Made by a program: the position numbers and the translations under genes. From positions 178,772-242,771 of the forward strand of contig NZ_JAQBOF010000029.1 of NCBI RefSeq assembly GCF_028288185.1: DNA of 64,000 nucleotides. The letters are read 5' to 3'. The notes beneath the pieces were generated by a model. It was not told the DNA's origin. It searched no databases and saw nothing but the letters and a program-made list of their open reading frames with translations. Shown here piece by piece: positions 53,354 through 61,922 of this stretch; the stretch's first letter is position 1; every line of letters begins with the position of its first letter. This stretch comes from Mucilaginibacter sp. (GTDB lineage Bacteria; Bacteroidota; Bacteroidia; Sphingobacteriales; Sphingobacteriaceae).

Positions 53354-53450
53354 AGATTAGTTAATTAGAGATTAAAGATTGGTATTAACCGCTTTACTAA
53401 AAAAAACTACAAACTAATCTTCAATCTTTAACCTCTAATCTTTCAAAAAT
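53354..53450. repeat. Intergenic inverted repeat, copy 1 of a dispersed family
   Basis: AGATTAGTTAATTAGAG with ATTAAAGATTG (53354-53381) is matched in inverted form by CAATCTTTAACCTCTAATCTTT (53421-53442). A similar arrangement with TTAGAG/CTCTAA arms lies at 60674-60737. Both follow a gene stop and could form long hairpins in RNA. Confidence 0.55.
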
Positions 53451-53465
53451 CTTATTTTTGACTCA

Positions 53466-54488
53466 ATGAACGAGCATCTTGATCCTGACGGTGAACGTCT
53501 GTCCCCTACCGACCGTGATATTGAAAAAGTATTACGTCCACAGGCCTTTGAAGACTTTACCGGTCAGTTTAAAATATTAGCCAATTTAAGAATATTTGTA
53601 CAGGCGGCCCGCCAGCGTGGTGAAGCGCTTGACCATGTGCTATTACATGGCCCTCCCGGATTAGGTAAGACTACCCTATCGTATATTATTGCTAACGAAA
53701 TGGGCGTTGGTATCAAAATAACATCAGGCCCGGTGCTTGATAAACCCGGCGATTTGGCCGGCTTACTAACCAACCTTGAAACCGGCGATATTTTATTTAT
53801 TGATGAGATACACCGTTTAAGTCCACTGGTTGAAGAATACCTTTACTCGGCAATGGAGGATTTTAAGATAGATATAATGCTGGAGAGCGGGCCTAACGCG
53901 CGTTCGGTGCAGATATCTCTTAATCCGTTTACTCTAGTTGGCGCAACTACACGGTCGGGGTTACTTACAGCCCCATTGCGTGCCCGTTTTGGTATTAATT
54001 CCAGGTTAGAGTATTATGATGCCAAATTATTAACTACTATAGTATTACGTTCGGCATCTATATTAAAAACACCTATAAGCGATGAAGGCGCATACGAAAT
54101 TGCACGCCGCAGCCGTGGTACGCCACGTATAGCCAATGCTTTATTGCGCCGTACAAGAGATTTCGCCCAGATAAAAGGCGATGGTAATATTGATACCGCT
54201 ATTGCCAAATATGCCCTTAATGCTTTAAATGTAGATGAGCATGGCCTGGACGAAATGGATAATAAAATATTAACAACCATTATAGATAAATTTAAAGGCG
54301 GCCCTGTCGGTTTAAAAACAATTGCCACAGCGGTTGGCGAAGATGAAGGCACTATTGAAGAAGTTTATGAGCCATTTTTAATACAGGAAGGTTTCTTAAT
54401 GCGCACCGCCCGTGGCCGTGAAGCTACCGAGAGCGCTTACAAGCATTTAGGTAAAATTAAACTAGGCGGAAATGCTTCCTTATTTTAA
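53466..54488 (+). CDS. ruvB: Holliday junction branch migration helicase RuvB
   Basis: The 340-residue AAA+ ATPase drives branch migration with RuvA. It has Walker [11 protein letters not shown] (61-70), Walker [10 protein letters not shown], sensor GATTRSGLL and a C-terminal winged helix with [16 protein letters not shown] FLMRTARGR. Length and motifs are standard. Confidence 0.97.
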   Translation: MNEHLDPDGERLSPTDRDIEKVLRPQAFEDFTGQFKILANLRIFVQAARQRGEALDHVLLHGPPGLGKTTLSYIIANEMGVGIKITSGPVLDKPGDLAGLLTNLETGDILFIDEIHRLSPLVEEYLYSAMEDFKIDIMLESGPNARSVQISLNPFTLVGATTRSGLLTAPLRARFGINSRLEYYDAKLLTTIVLRSASILKTPISDEGAYEIARRSRGTPRIANALLRRTRDFAQIKGDGNIDTAIAKYALNALNVDEHGLDEMDNKILTTIIDKFKGGPVGLKTIATAVGEDEGTIEEVYEPFLIQEGFLMRTARGREATESAYKHLGKIKLGGNASLF

Positions 54489-54582
54489 GTTTTTATTATT
54501 ACTATTGCTATCACAATTAAACTGTTAACACGTTAAATTATAACCAAACAATTACTATAGTTTATACTATAAAATAACTTTT

Positions 54583-56913
54583 ATGAAACGAATATTACTT
54601 TTTGCATCGTTATTAATATGCAGTAACACTTTTGCCCAGTTGGTAACAAAAGTTACTGACCCTGTTGATTGGGTTAACCCGTTGATGGGTTCATCATCAA
54701 AACCAGATCTTTCAAATGGCAATACCTACCCGTGTATAGCATTACCATGGGGAATGAACTTTTGGACCCCGCAAACCGGCCCTAATGGCGATGGATGGGC
54801 ATATACGTATGATGCACATAAGATCGTAGGCTTTAAGCAAACACATCAGCCGTCACCCTGGATGGGCGATTATGGTCAATTTTCTATAATGCCTATGACC
54901 AAGCATTTAAAAGTTACGCAAAATGATCGCGCAAGCTGGTTCTCGCATAAAGCAGAAGTAGTTAAACCATATTATTACAGTGTTTACTTAGCAGATCACG
55001 ATATTACTACCGAGATTGCGCCAACCGAGCGTGCTGCACAATTTAGATTTACTTTCCCAAAAACAGACAGCTCATTTATTGTTGTTGATGCTTACGATAA
55101 GGGATCATACATAAAAGTAATCCCAGGTCAAAATAAAATTGTTGGTTATTCAACCAGATATGCTGCCGGTCAGTTAAAAAACTTTAAAAACTACTTTGTT
55201 ATTTATGTCGATAAACCTTTCACTCTATCACAAACCTACAACCTGACCGAAGAAGATAAAACAAGCCGGGGCGGAGCGCGTATGAAGGTAGAAACTGCTG
55301 CGTTAAACGGTTCTTTAGAAACAACCGCCGGTCACGCTTTAGCGGCTATAGGCTTTAAAACTCGTGGCGGCGAAACTGTTAACCTGCGTGTTGCATCATC
55401 ATTTATCAGTATTGAACAAGCCGAACTTAACTTAAAAAGAGAAGTTGGCGGCGAAAGCTTTAATGCTACCGCTCAAAAAGGCAGAGCAGCATGGAATAAA
55501 ACATTAAGCCGTTTATCAGTATCCGGTGGAACGATTGATCAAACCCGCACTTTCTACTCATGCCTTTACCGCATGCTTTTCTTCCCTCATAAAATGTATG
55601 AGATCGATGCAAAAGGCGCGCCAACACACTACAGCGCGCAAAACGGCGAAGTTTTACCGGGCTACAAATTTGCCGGAACAGGTTTCTGGGACACTTTCAG
55701 AGCTTTATATCCATTCTTGAATCTGGTTTATCCATCAATAGATAAAGAAATGCAGGCTGGCTTGGTTAATGATTACAAAGAAGGCGGATGGCTGCCTGAG
55801 TGGTCAAGCCCTGGTTATGCTGATTGTATGATCGGTAATAACTCTGCTTCAATAGTTGCTGATGCTTACTTAAAAGGTATCCGTGGTTATGATATCAATA
55901 CCCTTTGGGAAGCAGTAAAACACGGCGCTAACAACACAGGCCCGGAAGCTACCGGCCGTCGCGGTGTAGAGTATTATAACACATTAGGATATGTGCCTTA
56001 TGATGTTAAAATCAACGAAAACGCTGCCCGTACCTTAGAGTACGCTTATGATGATTTTGCTATCTATCAATTAGGCAAAGCATTAAACAAACCTGCGTCA
56101 GAAATTGATATCTACAAAAAAAGAAGTTTAAACTACCGTAACCTGTTTGATAAATCAATAGGCCTAATGCGCGGTAAAAACAAAGATGGCTCTTGGGAAA
56201 CTCCATTTAACCCACTAAAATGGGGTGATGCCTTTACCGAAGGTAATGCATGGCACTATAGCTGGGCAGCTTTACACGATATTCAAGGTATGATCAATTT
56301 AGAAGGCGGTAAAAAGGCATTCATCAACAAATTAGATTCAATCTTTATAATCCCACCTGTATTTGATGACAGCTACTATGGTGGTGTTATCCACGAGATC
56401 CGCGAAATGCAGATCGTAAACATGGGCCAATACGCGCATGGTAACCAGCCTATTCAGCACATGCTATATCTATACAACTTTGCGGGCGAGCCATGGAAAT
56501 CACAAGAGCATATCCGTGATGCTATGGCCAAATTATACAAAGCAACTCCTGATGGTTATTGCGGTGATGAGGATAATGGTCAAACATCTGCCTGGTATAT
56601 ATTTTCGGCGATGGGCTTTTACCCGGTTTGCCCTACCAGCAGCCAGTATGTAATAGGCACACCATTATTTAAAAACATTACCGTTAGTCTTGAAAATGGC
56701 AAAAAACTAATACTTAACGCTCCTAACAATAGCGATGGCAACAAATATGTTAGCGCAATAACAGTAAATGGCAAACCGTATAACAATAACTGGTTTGGCC
56801 ATAATACTTTATCGCAAGGCGGTATTATTAACTTTAAAATGTCTGCGTTCCCTAACAAACAAAGAGGTACGCAAGAATCAAGCTTCCCTTATTCACTTTC
56901 AAATGAAAAATAA
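54583..56913 (+). CDS. GH92-family alpha-mannosidase
   Basis: The 776-residue secreted enzyme has a signal peptide (about 1-18, SNTFAQ) and GH92 signatures: VNPLMGSSS at the start of the beta-sandwich, GFKQTHQPSPWMGDYGQF, FWDTFRALYPFLNLVYP, and the C-terminal GNQPIQHMLYLYNFAGEPWKSQ and DEDNGQTSAWYIFSAMGFYP. These calcium-dependent enzymes cut alpha-mannosides. Its stop overlaps the next gene, which suggests joint use in glycan breakdown. Confidence 0.96.
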   Translation: MKRILLFASLLICSNTFAQLVTKVTDPVDWVNPLMGSSSKPDLSNGNTYPCIALPWGMNFWTPQTGPNGDGWAYTYDAHKIVGFKQTHQPSPWMGDYGQFSIMPMTKHLKVTQNDRASWFSHKAEVVKPYYYSVYLADHDITTEIAPTERAAQFRFTFPKTDSSFIVVDAYDKGSYIKVIPGQNKIVGYSTRYAAGQLKNFKNYFVIYVDKPFTLSQTYNLTEEDKTSRGGARMKVETAALNGSLETTAGHALAAIGFKTRGGETVNLRVASSFISIEQAELNLKREVGGESFNATAQKGRAAWNKTLSRLSVSGGTIDQTRTFYSCLYRMLFFPHKMYEIDAKGAPTHYSAQNGEVLPGYKFAGTGFWDTFRALYPFLNLVYPSIDKEMQAGLVNDYKEGGWLPEWSSPGYADCMIGNNSASIVADAYLKGIRGYDINTLWEAVKHGANNTGPEATGRRGVEYYNTLGYVPYDVKINENAARTLEYAYDDFAIYQLGKALNKPASEIDIYKKRSLNYRNLFDKSIGLMRGKNKDGSWETPFNPLKWGDAFTEGNAWHYSWAALHDIQGMINLEGGKKAFINKLDSIFIIPPVFDDSYYGGVIHEIREMQIVNMGQYAHGNQPIQHMLYLYNFAGEPWKSQEHIRDAMAKLYKATPDGYCGDEDNGQTSAWYIFSAMGFYPVCPTSSQYVIGTPLFKNITVSLENGKKLILNAPNNSDGNKYVSAITVNGKPYNNNWFGHNTLSQGGIINFKMSAFPNKQRGTQESSFPYSLSNEK

Positions 56914-58015
56914 AAATTTGGCCTTTTATAAAAGGTTAACCTTATTGGCACTGCTAGCAGTATTTACATTCGCCGCTAATGCGCAGGACAAACGCTTGCG
57001 CTTAGGTATATATGGTTTAAACCATGATCATATCAGCGGTTTTTTTGGCCAGATGAGAAGAGGCACTGCTAACGTTGTGGGCGTATATGAACCAAGCAAA
57101 CCGCTTTGGGAAAAATACAAGAAACGCTTTAACCTACCCGACTCGCTTTATTTTAATGATGTAAAAAAAATGATCAAAGCGCGTAAGCCGGATGTTATGT
57201 TAGGCTATAACGCGGTTGGCAAACACGTTGATATTGTTGAGCTATGCGCGCCATTGCATATCCCTGTTATGGTTGAAAAACCATTAGCTGCTACATTGGA
57301 GCAAGCAAAACGCATGGAGGCTTTAGCTACCAAATACAATATTAAATTATTGGTGAATTATGAAACTACGTGGTATCCATCATTCCAATATATTTATGAT
57401 GTGGTAAATAAAGACAGCGTAGGTAAAATACGTAAGATGGTAATTCGTGATGGACACCGTGGCCCTGTTGAGATTGGCTGCAGTCCAGAGTTTTTAGCTT
57501 GGTTAACAGATCCGGTTTTAAACGGAGCAGGTGCCCTTAATGATTTTGGCTGTTACGGTGCCGATTTGGCTACCTGGTTAATGCATGGCCAACGCCCGAT
57601 AGCGGTAACCGCTATTGCCAAACATTACAAACCGGCTATTTATCCAAAAGTTGAAGATGATGCGACCATACTGGTTGAGTACCCTACCGCGACCGCATCA
57701 ATTGAAGCATCATGGAACTGGGCAGTAAACTTAAAAGACATGGAAGTTTGGGGCGAACGAGGTGTTATACACGCCTTTGATGGCAACAACGTTCAGTTTA
57801 AAGTTAAAGAAGGTAGTTTTGGCTTAGTTAATAAACCAAAATCTATACCTGCGCCAAATAATGATCCGCTGGTTTATTTAACTGCTGTATTACGGGGAGA
57901 AATACCGGGTACGGATGACCAGGCATCTCTAAAATATAACATGATAGCTATGGAGATTTTAGACGCTGCCAAAAGGTCAATCAACGAAGGCAGAAGAATT
58001 GTTTTACAACCATAA
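56903..58015 (+). CDS. Secreted Gfo/Idh/MocA-family oxidoreductase
   Basis: The 370-residue protein has a signal peptide (about 1-24, FAANAQ) and a Rossmann domain (LRLGIYGLNHDHISGFF), then EKPLA (the conserved EKP motif, in VMVEKPLAAT) and a C-terminal alpha/beta domain. Secreted members are common in Bacteroidota carbohydrate loci. ATG 56903 overlaps the GH92 stop by 11 bases; a longer open frame upstream is discarded. Substrate unknown. Confidence 0.9.
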   Translation: MKNKNLAFYKRLTLLALLAVFTFAANAQDKRLRLGIYGLNHDHISGFFGQMRRGTANVVGVYEPSKPLWEKYKKRFNLPDSLYFNDVKKMIKARKPDVMLGYNAVGKHVDIVELCAPLHIPVMVEKPLAATLEQAKRMEALATKYNIKLLVNYETTWYPSFQYIYDVVNKDSVGKIRKMVIRDGHRGPVEIGCSPEFLAWLTDPVLNGAGALNDFGCYGADLATWLMHGQRPIAVTAIAKHYKPAIYPKVEDDATILVEYPTATASIEASWNWAVNLKDMEVWGERGVIHAFDGNNVQFKVKEGSFGLVNKPKSIPAPNNDPLVYLTAVLRGEIPGTDDQASLKYNMIAMEILDAAKRSINEGRRIVLQP

Positions 58016-58024
58016 AACATTATC

Positions 58025-58056
58025 AGACTTACGAGGTTTTACAACTTCGTAAGTCT
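58025..58056 (+). terminator. Terminator after the Gfo/Idh gene
   Basis: AGACTTACGA (58025-58034) pairs with TCGTAAGTCT (58047-58056), followed by TTCT. Marks the end of the GH92-Gfo/Idh pair. Confidence 0.65.
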
Positions 58057-58083
58057 TTCTAATTATTAAATATCATTTATTAC

Positions 58084-58869
58084 ATGTCAAAAGTATCTAT
58101 TACTTTATTATCATTTTGTTTATTAGCAACGTCAGTTTTTGGCCAGGCGTCAAATTCGGCGGCTATTATGGCGCGCAAGCAAGTACCCATTTTATGCTAT
58201 CACCAAATACGCGACTGGCGCCCTAAAGATTCTAAAAACGCCAAGGATTATATTGTACAAATCGCCGAGTTTAAAAAGCATATTAAAATGCTGGCGGATA
58301 GCGGTTATCATACCATATTACCTGATCAGTTGTATGCTTATTTAACAACCGGTGCAGCTTTGCCTAAAAAACCTATTATGCTTACGTTTGATGATACTGA
58401 TGAAGATCAGTACACGATTGCCGCCCCCGAATTAAAGAAATATGGCTATAAAGCGGTGTACTTTGTTATGACCGTATCCATAGGCCGCCCGCATTACATG
58501 ACTAAAGAGCAGGTTAAAGCGTTATCAGATGCCGGCAACATCATCGGCAGTCATACCTGGGATCACCACATGACCAGCAAGTACAAGCATGACCCTAATC
58601 CTAAAAAGGATGATTGGGTTATACAGGTTGACAAACCAACTAAAAAACTGGAAGAAATAACCGGCAAAAAGATAGATTACTTTGCTTATCCGTTTGGCAT
58701 CTGGAATAAATCAGGCTTCCCTGAATTTCATAAACGTGGATTCAAGATCGCTTTTGCTTTAGCAGACAAGCGTGATGCTAACGACCCGTTAATGTGTGTT
58801 AGAAGGATATTAGATAGTGGCTACTGGAGCGCCAAAACTTTAAGCAATAGTATTAGGAATAGCTTTTAA
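58084..58869 (+). CDS. Polysaccharide deacetylase (NodB/CE4 fold), secreted
   Basis: The 261-residue protein has a signal peptide (about 1-20, SVFGQ) and a NodB-like domain: LTFDDTDEDQY (motif TFDD, with Thr in place of the usual Gly) and GSHTWDHHMT (the H-S-x-x-H zinc site modified to H-T-W-D-H-H). CYHQIRDW near the N-terminus is typical of the PgaB-type branch. It probably removes acetyl groups from a cell-surface glycan or peptidoglycan. Confidence 0.88.
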   Translation: MSKVSITLLSFCLLATSVFGQASNSAAIMARKQVPILCYHQIRDWRPKDSKNAKDYIVQIAEFKKHIKMLADSGYHTILPDQLYAYLTTGAALPKKPIMLTFDDTDEDQYTIAAPELKKYGYKAVYFVMTVSIGRPHYMTKEQVKALSDAGNIIGSHTWDHHMTSKYKHDPNPKKDDWVIQVDKPTKKLEEITGKKIDYFAYPFGIWNKSGFPEFHKRGFKIAFALADKRDANDPLMCVRRILDSGYWSAKTLSNSIRNSF

Positions 58870-58921
58870 CCCCCCTGCCCCCTGAAGGGGGCGTTTTGAA
58901 ACACTTATTCATTTAAACATT

Positions 58922-58949
58922 AAGCCGCATCTATTTGCGGCTTTTTTTA
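58922..58949 (+). terminator. Intrinsic terminator after the deacetylase gene
   Basis: AAGCCGCA (58922-58929) pairs with TGCGGCTT (58936-58943), followed by six T. A second G/C-rich hairpin CCCCCTGAAGGGGG lies at 58879-58892 just before it. Confidence 0.88.
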
Positions 58950-59092
58950 TTACTGGTATCAACCGTTTTACCAGTAGTAATTTTCGCCATTTTTCGGGTA
59001 TAGGGCTGGATGCCGGTAGTAAAAAGAGGCGTTTTTCGGGCATTGGGGTTGATGCCGGTAGTAAAAAAGACCATTTTTCGGGTATCAGGCAT
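58931..59092 (-). CDS. Possible 53-residue repeat peptide (uncertain)
   Basis: On the minus strand the 42-bp repeats form an open frame with an ATG at 59092, encoding a basic peptide with a 14-residue repeat (x-x-R-K-x-x-x-F-TTGI-x-P). Because 42 is divisible by three, any frame stays in phase, so the openness may be a by-product of the repeat. It ends inside the terminator hairpin. No ribosome-binding site or promoter is visible. Confidence 0.2.
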   Translation of the reverse strand: MPDTRKMVFFTTGINPNARKTPLFTTGIQPYTRKMAKITTGKTVDTSNKKSRK

Positions 59093-59095
59093 AAT
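58970..59095. repeat. Three tandem 42-bp repeats
   Basis: Units run 58970-59011, 59012-59053 and 59054-59095, each exactly 42 bases, starting (A/G)CC(A/G)GTAGTAA and containing TTTTTCGGGTAT. The units differ at several sites, so the array is not recent. It lies in a 550-base intergenic stretch; both strands are open through the array. Confidence 0.9.
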
Positions 59096-59419
59096 ACTCG
59101 TGACGCTATTTTGTATTAAATCACTCTATTTCAAATAATTATGATTTTAATATTCAAAGAACAGGCGGAAATGTTGATTTATAATTAATCAATAAGATTA
59201 GATAATGGTAGTGCAGAGAGGTAACTGGAACTATATCAAATATACAAAAAAATCCTGTAAGAAAGTTGTTCAATGGTAGCGTCACAGTTTGAATTTAATC
59301 AAGTTATAATTTATAGGCTACCAATATAATTCCTGTAAGGGATATTCTCCATTTAGTTAGGTTACAGATTTAAGCAATTTGAATAGCCTAAGTCCAGGAT
59401 AAAATTTAGGGGGCTAGGC
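59096..59419. other. AT-rich intergenic stretch without recognised features
   Basis: I see no credible gene, RNA or strong hairpin here. The stretch is AT-rich and lies between the 42-bp repeats and the stop of a small acidic gene. Confidence 0.6.
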
Positions 59420-59659
59420 TTACAGATTCTCTCCCTTTGGCCCTTGCCCTTTATTAGAGGTGTCTTCGTCCTCTTCTGTAAGCGGTGTTGGGTCGCCTAA
59501 ATTATCATCGGGTATAGGTATTCTATCTATATCAATATCGGCTTCGGCAACTGGATGTCCACCCTTTTCCAGGTCATTGTCTCCGTCTTTATTGGTTACT
59601 GATGTATCGTCATTAGTTATCTGATCGTCTTTGGGATCATTATATGCTGTAGTTTCCAT
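59420..59659 (-). CDS. Small acidic, probably disordered protein
   Basis: The 79-residue protein is rich in Asp, Glu, Asn and Pro (TNDDTSVTNKDGDNDLEKGG, then RIPIPDDNLGDPTPLTEED) with no hydrophobic core. It starts with METTAYNDPKD at ATG 59659. Divergent from queG. Such small acidic proteins are common in Sphingobacteriaceae; function unknown. Confidence 0.6.
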   Translation of the reverse strand: METTAYNDPKDDQITNDDTSVTNKDGDNDLEKGGHPVAEADIDIDRIPIPDDNLGDPTPLTEEDEDTSNKGQGPKGENL

Positions 59660-59726
59660 GATAGTTTTTTTTAATTAAGCTGTTTATAGATAACACCCAA
59701 TTAAAAAGTCTGTTTTGTATTTATGT

Positions 59727-59734
59727 TATCTTTG
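59727..59734 (+). promoter_or_regulatory. queG promoter -7 box
   Basis: TATCTTTG matches TAnnTTTG and ends 5 bases before the queG ATG at 59740, implying a leaderless or very short-leader transcript. Confidence 0.65.
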
Positions 59735-59739
59735 TGGCA

Positions 59740-60678
59740 ATGCAGCAAAACAGATCGGCATATAGTGAATTGATAAAACAGGAGGCTCTAAACTTAGGCT
59801 TCTTATTTTGCGGTATTTCAAAAGCTGAGTTTTTAGAGGAAGAGGCCCCTCACCTTGAAGCATGGCTAAATAAAAACATGCACGGTGAAATGCAGTACAT
59901 GGAAAACCATTTTGACAAGCGTCTCGACCCGCGTTTGTTGGTTGATGGTGCAAAGTCTGTTATCTCATTAGGGTTAAATTACTATACTGATAATTCACAA
60001 ACTGATCCACTAGCGCCTAAAATATCCAAATATGCTTACGGGCAGGATTATCATACCGTTATTAAGGATAAACTGAAACAGCTCCTGCAAATTATAAACG
60101 AAAAGATAGGCGAGGTTGGCGGGCGGGCGTTTGTAGATTCGGCACCGGTATTAGATAAGGCATGGGCAAAAAAAGCAGGGTTAGGCTGGATAGGTAAAAA
60201 CACTAATCTCATTAATCAAAAAACAGGCTCGTTCTTTTTTTTGGCAGAGCTGATAGTTGACATTGAACTGGAGTATGATATAGAACCCACTGCCGACCAT
60301 TGCGGCACCTGCACACGCTGTATTGACGCCTGCCCTACCGATGCTATTGTAGGCCCTTATGTAGTTGATGGTAGCCGCTGTATATCATACCTGACCATTG
60401 AGCTTAAAAACGAAATACCGCAGGAATTTAAAGGCAAAATGGACGACTGGGTATTTGGCTGCGATATTTGCCAGGATGTTTGCCCCTGGAACAAGTTTTC
60501 GGTGATACACAATGAACCTGCATTTGATCCACATCCAGATCTGTTAAATTTGAACAGTAATGATCTTAGAGAAATAACCGAAGATGTTTTTCAGAAAGTA
60601 TTTAAAAACTCGGCGGTAAAGCGCACAAAATTTGCTGGGTTGAAGCGGAATATTGAGTTTCTTCGAAACCGTGATTAG
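59740..60678 (+). CDS. queG: Epoxyqueuosine reductase QueG
   Basis: The 312-residue enzyme uses cobalamin and two 4Fe-4S clusters to reduce epoxyqueuosine to queuosine in tRNA. The ferredoxin-like cysteines are in place: [12 protein letters not shown] and [20 protein letters not shown] and the DUF1730 N-terminal domain are also typical. ATG 59740 is chosen; the GTG at 59734 lies within the -7 box. Confidence 0.95.
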   Translation: MQQNRSAYSELIKQEALNLGFLFCGISKAEFLEEEAPHLEAWLNKNMHGEMQYMENHFDKRLDPRLLVDGAKSVISLGLNYYTDNSQTDPLAPKISKYAYGQDYHTVIKDKLKQLLQIINEKIGEVGGRAFVDSAPVLDKAWAKKAGLGWIGKNTNLINQKTGSFFFLAELIVDIELEYDIEPTADHCGTCTRCIDACPTDAIVGPYVVDGSRCISYLTIELKNEIPQEFKGKMDDWVFGCDICQDVCPWNKFSVIHNEPAFDPHPDLLNLNSNDLREITEDVFQKVFKNSAVKRTKFAGLKRNIEFLRNRD

Positions 60679-60737
60679 AGGTTAGAGATTAGTGATTAGT
60701 ATATCAATAGCTAACTAACTAATCACTAACCTCTAAT
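60674..60737. repeat. Intergenic inverted repeat, copy 2 of a dispersed family
   Basis: ATTAGAGGTTAG (60674-60685) and AGTGATTAGT (60691-60700) pair with ACTAATCACT (60718-60727) and CTAACCTCTAAT (60726-60737), forming a long hairpin between convergent genes. It resembles the element at 53354-53450 and may serve as a bidirectional terminator. Confidence 0.65.
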
Positions 60738-60750
60738 TACTTATCTCTAT

Positions 60751-61788
60751 TTATAGCCCCTTCTTAAACTTATCAGCCAATAGCTTTAGCATATCTTCAT
60801 TAACAGGTGCGGCCGGTTCTTCCTTCTTTTTAAAAGGTTTGTTCTCGTAAGGCTTGTTGTATGTTTTTTGTTGAACAGGTTGCTGAAATAAATCTTTTTG
60901 GATATTTGGCGTAACAGTATCCTTTTTCTCTATATTTTCAGCAGGTTTGGCTTGTGCCGCCTTTTGTTGACGATCTGCCTGACGTTTATCGTTCCACCGT
61001 TTATATATTTGCTCCAGTTTGCGTTTAGTGTACAACGGAAAATCGCCATTCATCATCCATGAATAATAACTGGGTTCCAGGTTAAATACGTCCTCTACCT
61101 TTTTGCCTTTATGTTTGCCAAAATTAAACACCTCTTCATTATTATCATTAAAAGCCATACGGCCGGCAAAATCAACTGGTCGGTTTAAATTGGTGAATTT
61201 ATGTAAACCTTCAACATGGTTTACTACCGGCACGCTTTTATTTCCTTTTTTATCTTCCCATTCCTGGGTTTCATAACGCTCTATCTGGGCCAATAACACC
61301 TCCATAGTAGCGCGTGTGTCAGCTTCTGCACTATGTGCATTGATGATATCCTTTTTGCAATAAAACTGGTAAGCGGCCTTTAAAGTACGTTGCTCCATTT
61401 GATGAAAAATATTTTGCACATCAACAAAATGTCGGTTATCCAGGTCAAACAAAACACCTGCACGTAAAAATTCCTCCATCAGCATCGGGATATCGAATTT
61501 ATTAGAGTTATAGCCGGCCAGGTCGCTATTATCCATAAACTCGGCAACTAAAGGTGCTACGGCTTTAAAAGTAGGCTCATCTTTTATATGCTCATCATAA
61601 ATACCATGTATTAATGATGACTCAATAGGTATGGGCATCTCCGGGTTAATGCGCCAGGTCTTTACCTCTTCACTCCCATCCGGGTGCAATTTAATTACTG
61701 ATATTTCAACAATACGGTCGGCGCCAATATTAATACCTGTAGCTTCAAGGTCAAAGAATGCCAACGGGCGTTTTAAATGTAATTTCAT
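60751..61788 (-). CDS. DnaQ-type 3'-5' exonuclease
   Basis: The 345-residue protein has a DEDD exonuclease domain (about 8-175): FDLEATG (motif I), NSNKFDIPML (motif II) and AHSAEADTRA (motif III). A DUF3820-like segment, FNFGKHKGKKVEDV, follows at about 220-235, as in exodeoxyribonuclease X-like proteins. The C-terminal 80 residues are Lys/Gln/Pro-rich and probably disordered, ending in a short helix. Confidence 0.92.
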   Translation of the reverse strand: MKLHLKRPLAFFDLEATGINIGADRIVEISVIKLHPDGSEEVKTWRINPEMPIPIESSLIHGIYDEHIKDEPTFKAVAPLVAEFMDNSDLAGYNSNKFDIPMLMEEFLRAGVLFDLDNRHFVDVQNIFHQMEQRTLKAAYQFYCKKDIINAHSAEADTRATMEVLLAQIERYETQEWEDKKGNKSVPVVNHVEGLHKFTNLNRPVDFAGRMAFNDNNEEVFNFGKHKGKKVEDVFNLEPSYYSWMMNGDFPLYTKRKLEQIYKRWNDKRQADRQQKAAQAKPAENIEKKDTVTPNIQKDLFQQPVQQKTYNKPYENKPFKKKEEPAAPVNEDMLKLLADKFKKGL

Positions 61789-61922
61789 ATTATTGATATC
61801 AGTGTAATGTAATTAAGGTTGCAAAAGTCTTAAAAAAAATCAGCACAGAAAATTATTTAAATGTATTTAATATATCTGTTAAAATGTTTTAATTTAATGG
61901 CGCCTAAATAGCCGTTATCAAA

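Noticed and set aside
56768..56902. N-terminal extension of the Gfo/Idh gene into GH92
   Set aside because: The extra 45 residues are out-of-frame GH92 sequence and would bury the signal peptide.
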